Positions 1 to 7,732 of a stretch of DNA of 44,703 nt are shown piece by piece. The notes under the pieces were generated by a model that saw nothing but the letters and a program-made list of their open reading frames with translations, was not told where the DNA came from and did not search any database. A program made the translations under genes and the position numbers. The first letter of the stretch is position 1. Each line of letters starts with the position of its first letter. Source of the DNA: Bacteroidales bacterium. GTDB lineage: Bacteria; Bacteroidota; Bacteroidia; Bacteroidales; UBA3824. The DNA lies in the NCBI GenBank assembly GCA_016286055.1, contig JAEERW010000020.1, forward strand, positions 1-44,703. Direction: 5' to 3'.

Positions 1-1143
1 TTCCTCTGCATCTGTTTCTTGGCTATTGAAAACCGCAATTGCAGTTTGCTCTATCAAAAGCGGATGGTAATAAAGTTCATTTACAATAATGTCAAGTTGG
101 TCATCCGAAAACTTTATACAACCATCATAATTGTTTAAAAACAATTCTTTGGCTTCTTCTCCCGTCATTTTGTCCATCTCAATGAACGCAAAGCGGTTTT
201 TATTTTTTGCATTTGCTCGCGTTAGCACAAGTGTTTTCCAATTGTCAGAGGGGAGATATTTATATATTTGTGTGTTAATCTCTTGCTTTATTGTTTCATT
301 GTTTGTGTTGACATCCAACACAAGTAGATTTTTACCTTTAATGTTTGATAATTTGTTTTTAACTATTGCAAGTTTTACTGGTTTATTTTGATTCTGTATA
401 AATCTTTCCAATTCATTCCCTTCAAATAGCATTTCAGCCATTTTTTCCAAAAAGGCGTCTTCAATTTTGCCGTTAACTGTTACCCAGGCAACATTATTAA
501 AATTCTGTTCCTTTGCGTACAGATACGCCAAAGACGTTTTTCCGCTGCCGCCAATGCCGCTGACAACCACGCAATTATGGTTATAAAAACTTTTCCACAC
601 TTTGTTGAGCATATCAAAACGAGGAACAAGATTGTTTGGGAAAACTATGTTTTTAATTATTGTGGGATAAGAAGATTTATTTCCATTTTTTCTATCTCCT
701 ATTCCCAAAATATTCAATAATCGTTCTTGAAATGTAGTATTACCCTCTTTTATCCGATACCTTACATCTTGAAATTGAGAAAGTCCAGGAAATGGTGTTT
801 CGTCAAAATTAGGACGAACATTTATTATTGGAATGATGTGTACAGAATTGTCCTCTTTCTGTCTTTGCAGTGCAATTTCAATTTCTTTGTAATACCAATC
901 TGTTTTATTTTCTTGCGATTCACGATTGAAAGTATCTTTGTTTACACAAATCAAAATATATTCTGACGAAAGCAATGCGTCGTGTATGGTATCATCCCAC
1001 TTGTTAGGCCTTTTGTTCAATTCCACGGTGTCAACAAAAATCTTATCCTCATCGATATACTCGCTGAGGATATTATAAACTGTATCTTTGAACACCGCGT
1101 CATCACGGCGGTAACTTATGAAGACTTTGTATTTGTAATCCAT
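1..1143 (-). CDS. TIR-NB-ARC (STAND) protein, 3' part outside window
   Basis: The reading frame is open from the ATG at 1143 to the window edge (381 codons, no stop), so the C-terminus is missing. Visible order: an N-terminal TIR domain (about residues 2-120) with a DWYYKE motif like the SARM1 catalytic-Glu segment, a linker, then an NB-ARC/STAND NTPase with P-loop GIGGSGKT and a Walker B hhhhD. It aligns without gaps to the gene at 3328-5610 (offset 4467 bp), diverging mostly in the TIR-NBD linker. Known for the family: TIR-STAND proteins sense an invader, oligomerise, and the TIR cleaves NAD+ or makes a nucleotide signal. The immune role here is inference. A -7-like box (1163-1170) with TTTG 20 nt upstream supports this start. 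Confidence 0.85.
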   Translation of the reverse strand, partial: MDYKYKVFISYRRDDAVFKDTVYNILSEYIDEDKIFVDTVELNKRPNKWDDTIHDALLSSEYILICVNKDTFNRESQENKTDWYYKEIEIALQRQKEDNSVHIIPIINVRPNFDETPFPGLSQFQDVRYRIKEGNTTFQERLLNILGIGDRKNGNKSSYPTIIKNIVFPNNLVPRFDMLNKVWKSFYNHNCVVVSGIGGSGKTSLAYLYAKEQNFNNVAWVTVNGKIEDAFLEKMAEMLFEGNELERFIQNQNKPVKLAIVKNKLSNIKGKNLLVLDVNTNNETIKQEINTQIYKYLPSDNWKTLVLTRANAKNKNRFAFIEMDKMTGEEAKELFLNNYDGCIKFSDDQLDIIVNELYYHPLLIEQTAIAVFNSQETDAEE

Positions 1144-1162
1144 AGCAGAAATGTTTATGGTG

Positions 1163-1170
1163 CGAAGATA
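1163..1170 (-). promoter_or_regulatory. Putative -7 box of the first TIR-STAND gene
   Basis: On the minus strand this reads TATCTTCG, one base off TAnnTTTG. A TTTG at 1191-1194 (minus strand) lies 20 nt upstream, a suitable -33 element. Confidence 0.45.
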
Positions 1171-1253
1171 AGGAAAAGATTTTGATTTTGCAAAGGAAAT
1201 GCTATTCTTCCCGTCGGTGAAAAGGTACAAGGTTATTGAGGATTGTTAAGGAA

Positions 1254-1605
1254 TTATTTATCCCCCTTCTTGTACTCAAAAAAGTCCACATCAACCATAC
1301 CGCCCGCCTTCTTGGTGGCGTAATTGAAGATGGCAAACTTGGAGCCCATGAAGAACCTGCGGTAGTCGAAAATCATCTTGTAATTTTCGAGGGTCTTAGT
1401 CCAATTGTTGCCGTCGAGGCTATAATAGAACGTGGCAATGTCGCCGCCCTGAGAGCCGTTTCTTGCGCGGAAGTCGCCGTCAATACGCGGCCAACGCCGC
1501 CACGGTCTTGGAAAATGATTCCGTACCAGTCGCCGCTGCCCGATTGCACTATTGTGCCCTGTCCGGCATACGGGAAACCGCCAAAAGTGTCAGAAGTCTT
1601 TTCAT
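1254..1605 (-). pseudogene. GH43 glycoside hydrolase remnant
   Basis: The minus strand keeps two recognisable pieces in different frames. The first, read without a start codon, carries PYAGQGTIV and then DWYGIIFQDRGGVGR, typical of the late part of a GH43 (beta-xylosidase/arabinanase-like) catalytic domain. After a frame change near 1480 comes about 75 residues ending in FAIFNYATKKAGG and VDVDFFEYKK, typical of the C-terminal concanavalin-like domain of GH43 xylosidases, with a TAA at 1254. An ATG at 1605 starts a signal-like MKRLLTLLAV but that frame stops after 18 codons. Most of the catalytic domain is missing, so this looks like a product of internal deletion and frameshift. Family assignment is from motif recall. 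Confidence 0.7.
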
Positions 1606-1640
1606 TTTTGTTGTTGATTAAGTGTTATGTATTTATTTAG

Positions 1641-3162
1641 TTATTCTTTTACAAAATTGCTGCCGTTCCAATTGAAATCTTCATCAACAAACTGATTGTT
1701 GGAAATGTAGTGTGAGTATCTCAACCCTTTGTACGTGAAACTATACAAACTACTTTCTGTTTCCCCTTTGTAAGTTGGCGATGGCAGGGCAAATTGTGTC
1801 GGTGTGAGTTTGCCGTTTTCGTAATACCAAAACTTTGCGCCGAGATTTTCGAAAGGGTATTTAATTTCAGAAAGCACCACCAAATATTTGCCGTCAGCCT
1901 TGTAAATCATATATTCCACACATATCAGATATTTTATTATGTAGCCAACCATCGGGATTGAATTCTGATGTTCCAAAATCGATACTAATGCCATTTGGAA
2001 AAGGTAATGCCCATAAAAAATAGCCATAATCGTTTTCGTTGAAATTCAACGCCTTGAAAATGGTTTTGGCGTCGTCTGTAAGTTCTGACTCGTCTATTTC
2101 GCTTTGCAGTGTAACTTCAAGCGGCGTAGAATACACCCTTATGGTTTCAATCGGCGATTTTTCGTTCTTTGACGTCAATTCGATGTAAACATCGCGCCGT
2201 TGGTATAGGGTTTCGTGGCTAATGTGTTGAGTGACAACGAATTTACCATCCTTGAATACTTTTGTAGTAGGAGCGTCAAACAAGTGATCGAGCGCAAACG
2301 ACATCGGACTTCCTATCGTAACGGGATTTGATAGGAGAAATTCATCTTCGTCTATATCCATCGCAATGCCGTATGCAGGGTTCAACAGCTCGTAACCTTC
2401 TATTATTCCGTCCTTTATGTCAAATTTAGCGATTGTTTTGCCATCTATGTTCTTTATACATCCGTCGGGTGCGCCTGTCCAAAACTTTCTAAGAATTTTT
2501 TCATAAAACCATTTCTCAAACGGTGAAAGATAGTGAAAATCACCATTATAAGCTATACATTTTTCTGTTGGTTTGGACGATGTTTTAAATTTTCTGCCGT
2601 TCCAAACGAATTTCAATGGTCCTGCATAATAGCTGAAACAATTGATTTCGGTGTCGCTCATAACGAATTTTGAATACAATTCGTCTATGAAGCACAAGTT
2701 ACCCGGGAAAAATTTTTCTCGTTTTGGGATAGACATTATTTTGCCGTTCTTGCACTCCAAAATAGAAAAGCCTTCGTAGGTGGATTCTTTCACTTTTGTT
2801 GTAAATGCATAGATATTTAGCCTTGAATCGACGACAGCAATCCACGAGCGGTCTGATGTCTTGTAGCAATGCACCTGATATTTTACCGAAATGCTGTCTT
2901 TCCTTCCGAAGGGGTTGTTGCTATACGGAATTTCATAATCGAAATCCATTGCGGTGTTGGATTTGAAATGTACGGCTTCGGCACATCCCTTGGGGTCTAT
3001 TTCATTGAGTTCGGAGAGTATGGTTGAAATGCAATTGTCATTTGTTTTGAGGTAATCCCAGGCGGTTTTAGCCATAGATTCCTCGACATTCTGCGCCTGA
3101 CCCTTGCCCGCAAGGCACAAAGTCAATACGGCGACGATTATGATTGCAAATGTTTTTTTCAT
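1641..3162 (-). pseudogene. Secreted protein of unknown function, frameshifted
   Basis: The ATG at 3162 begins a clear Sec signal peptide (MKKTFAIIIVAVLTLCLAGKGQAQ, cut after AQ). The in-frame ATG at 3195 is rejected because it lies at the expected transcription start. The first frame stops at 1894, but a second frame continues from about 1925 to the stop at 1641 with protein-like composition (for example YMIYKADGKYLVVLSEI) and ends with a WNG motif resembling the WNGRKF segment inside the first part. A single-base indel near 1920-1935 therefore splits a protein of about 500 residues. No domain is recognised. It may be a true pseudogene or an assembly error. Confidence 0.6.
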
Positions 3163-3202
3163 TGTTGATAATGGTTTGACGTATGGCTTTTGCATAACGG
3201 TA

Positions 3203-3210
3203 CAAAGATA
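3203..3210 (-). promoter_or_regulatory. Putative -7 box of the secreted-protein gene
   Basis: The minus strand reads TATCTTTG, a perfect TAnnTTTG, about 40 bp upstream of the ATG at 3162. Confidence 0.55.
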
Positions 3211-3327
3211 AGAAAAAAGATTAAATGGGGGAAATAATTTTTGGGGAGGGGTGAGGAATTTTTGTTTGATGAGATATTAACAATCTCTCTTCATGACAAT
3301 AGCGATAGACGACGGTGTGCCATTGAC

Positions 3328-5610
3328 TCACGATTTTGACACAGTGTCTTCCGTAATCCATTTTTTTATTGTTCCTATTAAGTCTTTCGTATCTTTATCG
3401 TTTAATTGATATTGATTATTTGTGTTATAATATTTTGTAGCTCCAATTTCCTGATGTAAACATTCGATATCTTCTTTGTAATAGTCATTTAGAATTATTT
3501 GTTTTTCTATTGGAGTTAAGAAAACAGGATTTTTTTTCTTGAATTGATGTTCTTTTATACTCCATAAAACAAACAGTCTTTCAATAACTTCATCATCTTT
3601 CAAATTAATCTTGTCCGAATTGATAAATATTTTTTTCATTTCCTTATTCTCTATTATTTGTTTATATTCAAACATACAATGCGGGCTGCCAAAATACTTT
3701 TCATTGTACACAATTATTGTATATTTACTATTACCAATTTTTTGTTCAAAATCAGTAATCCTGTCCCCACCCTCAATATCTTCATCTGTTTTGCATCTAA
3801 TATTTTCTTTCTTAAATATATTCTTGATGTAATCAACAACGTCTGCGATATGCTCTCTTCCTTTTTTATCTTCATTATGAGCGTACGAAATATAAACTGG
3901 ATCTGAATTTTTATATTCTGTTTGTATTATTTTATCATCCGTGTCTTTTTTGTCATTTTTATATTTTATATATAAATCATAAATTCTATTTGATATTTTA
4001 ATAATTGTCGGTGCGAATCCTATTTTTTGTAAACTAACCCATAAATAGTTTATAATAGGTTCGATGTAATCATCGCTTTTTTCTAAAATTTTATCAATAT
4101 TTTTAAGATAGTCTGAGTAATTAAAGCTTTTAATATCTATTTGTTCGCGCAAGACATTTGCTATCAGTTTGTGGATATATAATAGGTCATTTTGACGGTT
4201 AATTACACCCTTCTCTATTAGGCTTGTAAAAGCGTTTGTGGTATTAGGTAAAAGAATACTAATTGTCTTAAAATCAGCCTTCTCGTCAGGAAAGGTCATA
4301 AAACAAGCGAGAAATATTATCTCTGGTTCTGAAAGCTTGTTAACATTGCAGAGGTCGATAAGATACGTGTAAATGTCTTGCTGTTCTTTGTCATCGATTA
4401 CTAAACCACCTAATATTTCTTCTGTTCGCTTGTTTTTGACCTTGTTCTCTTTTATATTGTTTAGTACTTCGTCTGCATCTTTTTCTTGGCTATTTGAAAA
4501 CGCAATTGCTGTTTGCTCAATCAAGAGTGGATGGTAATAAAGTTCATTTACAATTATGTCGAGTTGGTCATCCGAAAACTTAATACTCCCATCATAATTG
4601 TTTAAAAACAATTCTTTGGCTTCATCTCCCGTCATTCTGTCCATCTCAATAGACGCAAAACGGTTTTTATTTTTGACAATGGCTCGCGTTAGCACAAGTG
4701 TTTTCCAATTGTCAGAGGGGAGATATTTATATATTTGTGTGTTAATCTCTTGTTTTATTGTTTCATTGTTTGTGTTGACATCCAACACAAGTAGATTTTT
4801 ACCTTTAATGTTTGATAATTTGTTTTTAACTATTGCAAGTTTTACTGGTTTATTTTGATTTTGTATAAATCTTTCTTGTTCTTCCCCTTCATACAGTAAC
4901 TCTGCCATTTTTTCCAAAAAGGCGTCTTCAATTTTGCCATTAACTGTAACCCAAGCAATATTATTAAAATTCTTTTCCTTAATGAACTGATATGCCAAAG
5001 ACGTTTTCCCGCTGCCTCCAATACCACTGACTACCACACAATTATAGGTAGAAAATGACCTATGTAGTTTGTTTAACATATAGAAATTAGGGATAAGATT
5101 ATGTGGAATTACAATATTATTGATAATAGTAGGAGCTGAGGTAATTGACGGTGTAGTATTTACGTCAATCCCTACAATTTTTAATAAACGTTCTTGAAAT
5201 GTAGTATTTTCGTTTTTGGTTCGGTAACTTACAGCTTGAAATTTAGATAGTTCGGGAAATCTTGTTTCTCTAAAAGTCGGACGTATATTTATGATAGGTA
5301 TGATATGTATAGAATTATCCTCTTTTTGCCTTTGCAAAGCAATTTCAATTTCCTTGTAATACCAATCTGTTTTATTTTCTTGCGATTCACGATTGAAAGT
5401 ATCTTTGTTTATACAAATCAAAATATATTCTGACGAAAGCAATGCGTCGTGTATGGTTTCAAACCACTTGTTAGGTCTTTTGTTCAATTCCACAGCGTCA
5501 ACAAAAATCTTATCCTCATCGATATACTCGCTGAGGATATTATAAACTGTATCTTTGAACACCGCGTCGTCACGGCGGTAACTTATGAAGACTTTGTATT
5601 TGTAATCCAT
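3328..5610 (-). CDS. TIR-NB-ARC-TIR STAND protein
   Basis: This is a 760-residue candidate immune sensor. The start is the ATG at 5610 (MDYKYKVFISYRRDD), because the upstream ATG at 5634 lies inside the -7 box. Domains: N-terminal TIR (about 2-120) with DWYYKE, whose Glu87 aligns with the SARM1 catalytic Glu; NB-ARC-type NTPase with P-loop GIGGSGKT (196-203), Walker B LLVLD (273-277) and a downstream LVLTR sensor-like motif; a helical region (about 400-565); then a second TIR-like domain from about 571 (VYISYAHNEDKKG) with SPHCMFEYKQ placing a candidate Glu at 648. It is paralogous to the gene at 1-1143. NAD+ cleavage or signalling on infection is known for TIR-STAND families; the role here is inferred. 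No TPR, WD or LRR sensor repeats are evident. Confidence 0.85.
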   Translation of the reverse strand: MDYKYKVFISYRRDDAVFKDTVYNILSEYIDEDKIFVDAVELNKRPNKWFETIHDALLSSEYILICINKDTFNRESQENKTDWYYKEIEIALQRQKEDNSIHIIPIINIRPTFRETRFPELSKFQAVSYRTKNENTTFQERLLKIVGIDVNTTPSITSAPTIINNIVIPHNLIPNFYMLNKLHRSFSTYNCVVVSGIGGSGKTSLAYQFIKEKNFNNIAWVTVNGKIEDAFLEKMAELLYEGEEQERFIQNQNKPVKLAIVKNKLSNIKGKNLLVLDVNTNNETIKQEINTQIYKYLPSDNWKTLVLTRAIVKNKNRFASIEMDRMTGDEAKELFLNNYDGSIKFSDDQLDIIVNELYYHPLLIEQTAIAFSNSQEKDADEVLNNIKENKVKNKRTEEILGGLVIDDKEQQDIYTYLIDLCNVNKLSEPEIIFLACFMTFPDEKADFKTISILLPNTTNAFTSLIEKGVINRQNDLLYIHKLIANVLREQIDIKSFNYSDYLKNIDKILEKSDDYIEPIINYLWVSLQKIGFAPTIIKISNRIYDLYIKYKNDKKDTDDKIIQTEYKNSDPVYISYAHNEDKKGREHIADVVDYIKNIFKKENIRCKTDEDIEGGDRITDFEQKIGNSKYTIIVYNEKYFGSPHCMFEYKQIIENKEMKKIFINSDKINLKDDEVIERLFVLWSIKEHQFKKKNPVFLTPIEKQIILNDYYKEDIECLHQEIGATKYYNTNNQYQLNDKDTKDLIGTIKKWITEDTVSKS

Positions 5611-5631
5611 AGCAAAAAAAGTTTTGTGCAA

Positions 5632-5639
5632 CAAAGATA
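5632..5639 (-). promoter_or_regulatory. -7 box of the TIR-NB-ARC-TIR gene
   Basis: The minus strand reads TATCTTTG (TAnnTTTG). It overlaps the upstream in-frame ATG at 5634 and so argues for translation from 5610. Confidence 0.6.
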
Positions 5640-5699
5640 GGGAAATAATGCTTTTAAAGGTTATTTTTTAGCCTGCAATTTGACCTTTGCGCCACATTA

Positions 5700-6716
5700 T
5701 TACGCCATATACCACTCTTGCAAATAATTCTGACGTGTGCCGCAGTTGGGACACGAGGTTTGGAATGCGTCGAGATTGCTGCCGCAGTTTTTGCATTTGA
5801 GAGCAACGCCGCCAACGCTTTCAAGCGAATATTCGCGTTTTACACGTTGTAGGCGGATGGTCTTGCTTTTTTGACGGCATTTGATTTTGCCGGCTGTGTA
5901 ATATACCTCACGCACAAGTATATCAATGCTAACATAATCGCCGTTGCGGGTAATGGTGGTGTAGTCTACAAAGTCGAAATCAAGCACATTGAGGTTTTGG
6001 GGATTTTCAAAATAGTATTTTTGAAGTTCGTAGTTGAGATTGGTGAAAAATACATCCTTGTTGATATCCTTGGCATTATCTTGCCAAAATTTAGTATGTG
6101 CGGCGTTGATGCGTTCTTTATAAAGTTTAATTGGCAAAAGAATAAAGAACGAATCCAAATAATAAAACACATAATAAAACGCCAATCCAAACAGCGCAGT
6201 GCCGACAAGCACCTTCGTCATATCCCAGACGTTGAAAGTGCGTCCAGTAGTGCGGATATAGATGTAACTGATAAGGAACGCAACCGAGAAGGCTATCAGA
6301 GCGGTGATATACTTGTAGGTATTGGTATTCATCACAAGGTCGGTGTGATATTTTGCTCCGAGACTCTTGCTCTCGTAGTCCATATTGTAAGCCGTGCCGC
6401 AGTAGGGACATTCGCCACTCTGAGCATCAATATCAGCACCGCAGTTTGGACATTTGCTTGCTGTGGAGGGATTTATAAAGGTATATTTGATGCGTGGGTC
6501 GAAGTTGTGGAGTTTAAAAACCGACTGTCCGCCGCGCAAATAGTCTTTTTCTAAGCGTATGCCGTTGACAATATTGGTGGTAAGAGGCTCAAAAATGTTT
6601 TTCTTAACAATATTATTGCCTGATTTGTAGGTTGTTATAAGGCTCAACCCGAAATCTTTAAGGCGTTTGAGGTATTTTTTATCCGATAATTGCATAGGGT
6701 AATAATTATTATACAA
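5700..6716 (-). CDS. Double zinc-ribbon membrane protein, possibly Tim44-like
   Basis: This 338-residue protein has two CxxC...CxxC zinc ribbons: Cys89/92/103/106 (CPNCG...CPYCG) and Cys308/311/322/325 (CKNCG...CPNCG) near the C-terminus. Between them are two hydrophobic segments (about 135-155 and 168-196) followed by a soluble domain (about 205-290) that resembles Tim44-like domains (NKDVFFTNLNYELQKYYFE, then DYVSIDILVREVYY). It starts 2 nt after the stop of the YoeB toxin gene and could be co-transcribed with it. An alternative start is Met8 at 6695. Role unknown; zinc-ribbon/Tim44-like proteins of this form occur in Bacteroidota without an assigned substrate. The Tim44 similarity is a tentative visual call. 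Confidence 0.75.
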   Translation of the reverse strand: MYNNYYPMQLSDKKYLKRLKDFGLSLITTYKSGNNIVKKNIFEPLTTNIVNGIRLEKDYLRGGQSVFKLHNFDPRIKYTFINPSTASKCPNCGADIDAQSGECPYCGTAYNMDYESKSLGAKYHTDLVMNTNTYKYITALIAFSVAFLISYIYIRTTGRTFNVWDMTKVLVGTALFGLAFYYVFYYLDSFFILLPIKLYKERINAAHTKFWQDNAKDINKDVFFTNLNYELQKYYFENPQNLNVLDFDFVDYTTITRNGDYVSIDILVREVYYTAGKIKCRQKSKTIRLQRVKREYSLESVGGVALKCKNCGSNLDAFQTSCPNCGTRQNYLQEWYMA

Positions 6717-6718
6717 TC

Positions 6719-6994
6719 TTACTTGTCATCATAATGGCCGTACGATGTAAGAATAAGCACAATCACTTCATTATCATTAATTTCATACACAAGGCGATGC
6801 TTTTGAGTAATCCTACGGCTCCATTGTCCAGCTCTGTCACCCGACAACTGTTCAGGATGTCCCGTGCCGGTGCGAGGATGCTCTCTGAGTTCCTCGATGA
6901 GAGCCTGAGCCTTTGCAAACGACTTTGGCTCACTTTTGGCGAGTTTGGCAAGATCTACCATTGCCCTATCTTTTAACTCAACATCATATATCAT
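6719..6994 (-). CDS. yoeB: YoeB-family (RelE superfamily) mRNA-interferase toxin
   Basis: This 91-residue protein has the YoeB signature: a GTGHPEQLSGD segment, WSRRIT, HRLVYEI and a C-terminal SYGHY. These hold the Glu, Arg, His and Tyr used in catalysis in characterised YoeB. The family cleaves mRNA at the ribosomal A site during translation. The start overlaps the end of the antitoxin gene by 11 nt, so the pair is translationally coupled. The next gene downstream starts 2 nt after its stop. Confidence 0.92.
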   Translation of the reverse strand: MIYDVELKDRAMVDLAKLAKSEPKSFAKAQALIEELREHPRTGTGHPEQLSGDRAGQWSRRITQKHRLVYEINDNEVIVLILTSYGHYDDK

Positions 6995-7232
6995 AGCCGT
7001 GACGTTTTAGAAAATCTGTCAAATTCTCGTTGGGATTCATTCTGTGTGATTCGCCCTTTTTCGCCTCATCCACCCGCGCAAAAAATTCCTCTTTCGTCAT
7101 TAGCGTAGGGTCTTCTTGTTTAACCTTGACGAGTTTTTTAAGGTAATTAGCCAATTTGCTCATCAGCGGCTCGCTGTCGGCTATTGCTGCCATATCGCGC
7201 CATATCTGCGCGTTCAATTCCATTGCTGTCAT
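6984..7232 (-). CDS. Antitoxin partner of YoeB
   Basis: This small acidic protein (82 residues) is encoded directly upstream of the toxin and overlaps it by 11 nt. It begins MTAMELNAQIWRDM and contains LMTKEEFFARVDEAKKG, a form I recognise from Bacteroidota antitoxins paired with YoeB-like toxins. The C-terminal half (about 50-82) probably wraps the toxin, and the N-terminal half probably mediates dimerisation or DNA binding. It differs from enterobacterial YefM, so no symbol is given. Confidence 0.85.
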   Translation of the reverse strand: MTAMELNAQIWRDMAAIADSEPLMSKLANYLKKLVKVKQEDPTLMTKEEFFARVDEAKKGESHRMNPNENLTDFLKRHGYDI

Positions 7233-7256
7233 AAATCAGTAGTTTTTTAGTTTCTG

Positions 7257-7264
7257 CAAATATA
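7257..7264 (-). promoter_or_regulatory. Promoter of the YoeB toxin-antitoxin module
   Basis: The minus strand reads TATATTTG, a perfect -7 box about 25 bp upstream of the antitoxin ATG. A TTG (plus-strand CAA at 7284-7286) lies 19 nt further upstream. Confidence 0.65.
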
Positions 7265-7291
7265 AATGATTTATTTCACAACCCAAAAGAA

Positions 7292-7732
7292 TTAATTATT
7301 GTTATTATTATTATTGTTGTTATTGTTATTATTGTTGTTGTTGTTTGAACTGCGCCCCGAAGAGTACGAACTGTCGTCGCGGCTTGAATACGATGAGTAG
7401 GATGCAACGGCGGCTCCGGCGGCAACTCCCGAAGAAGAAGACGGCGAGGAAATTTTGAATGTGGCATAATACCTGCGGTCAACAATTTGTACAGTTGAAT
7501 AAAACCTTGCAGCGCCTTCCGACATCTTCATATCAATAGTCTTTACGAGTTTTGCATTTACATAAAAGAGGATTTGATTCTCATTACCAACAACTTTTGC
7601 TCCGATGGTGTCGGAAAAGTCGTAGATAAAGTTGAGCGTACCGTTGTCCATATCAGGGTAATTAGCGGCAAAATCGTATGTGTTTTTGGCGCGGACAAGG
7701 TCGTTGTAGGTTTCTATCGGTTTGTTGATCAT
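7292..7732 (-). CDS. Small protein with Ser-rich segment and poly-Asn tail
   Basis: This 146-residue protein has no signal peptide and no recognised domain. Residues 1-95 look like a small folded alpha/beta domain. Residues 96-129 are low-complexity Ser/Ala/Tyr (SSYSSRDDSSYSSGR). Residues 130-146 are 17 consecutive asparagines, coded by AAC/AAT triplets ending at a TAA. The start overlaps the stop of the radical SAM gene in an ATGA, indicating tight translational coupling. The layout (ordered leader plus repetitive tail beside a SPASM radical SAM enzyme) resembles ribosomal peptide precursors such as the His-Xaa-Ser type, so it may be the substrate; that is inference. It could instead be an accessory protein. 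Confidence 0.75.
   Translation of the reverse strand: MINKPIETYNDLVRAKNTYDFAANYPDMDNGTLNFIYDFSDTIGAKVVGNENQILFYVNAKLVKTIDMKMSEGAARFYSTVQIVDRRYYATFKISSPSSSSGVAAGAAVASYSSYSSRDDSSYSSGRSSNNNNNNNNNNNNNNNNN
7295..7345 (-). repeat. AAC/AAT trinucleotide tract coding 17 Asn
   Basis: Seventeen consecutive Asn codons, mixed AAC and AAT, end the small protein gene. The tract is in frame, so loss or gain of triplets would change tail length without shifting frame. Confidence 0.9.

Noticed and set aside
5871-6554. 227-codon plus-strand open frame
   Set aside because: It is antisense to the zinc-ribbon protein, which has intact CxxC pairs.
7295-7345. Assembly artefact from ambiguous bases
   Set aside because: The tract is made of real, mixed AAC and AAT codons and ends at a proper stop codon.
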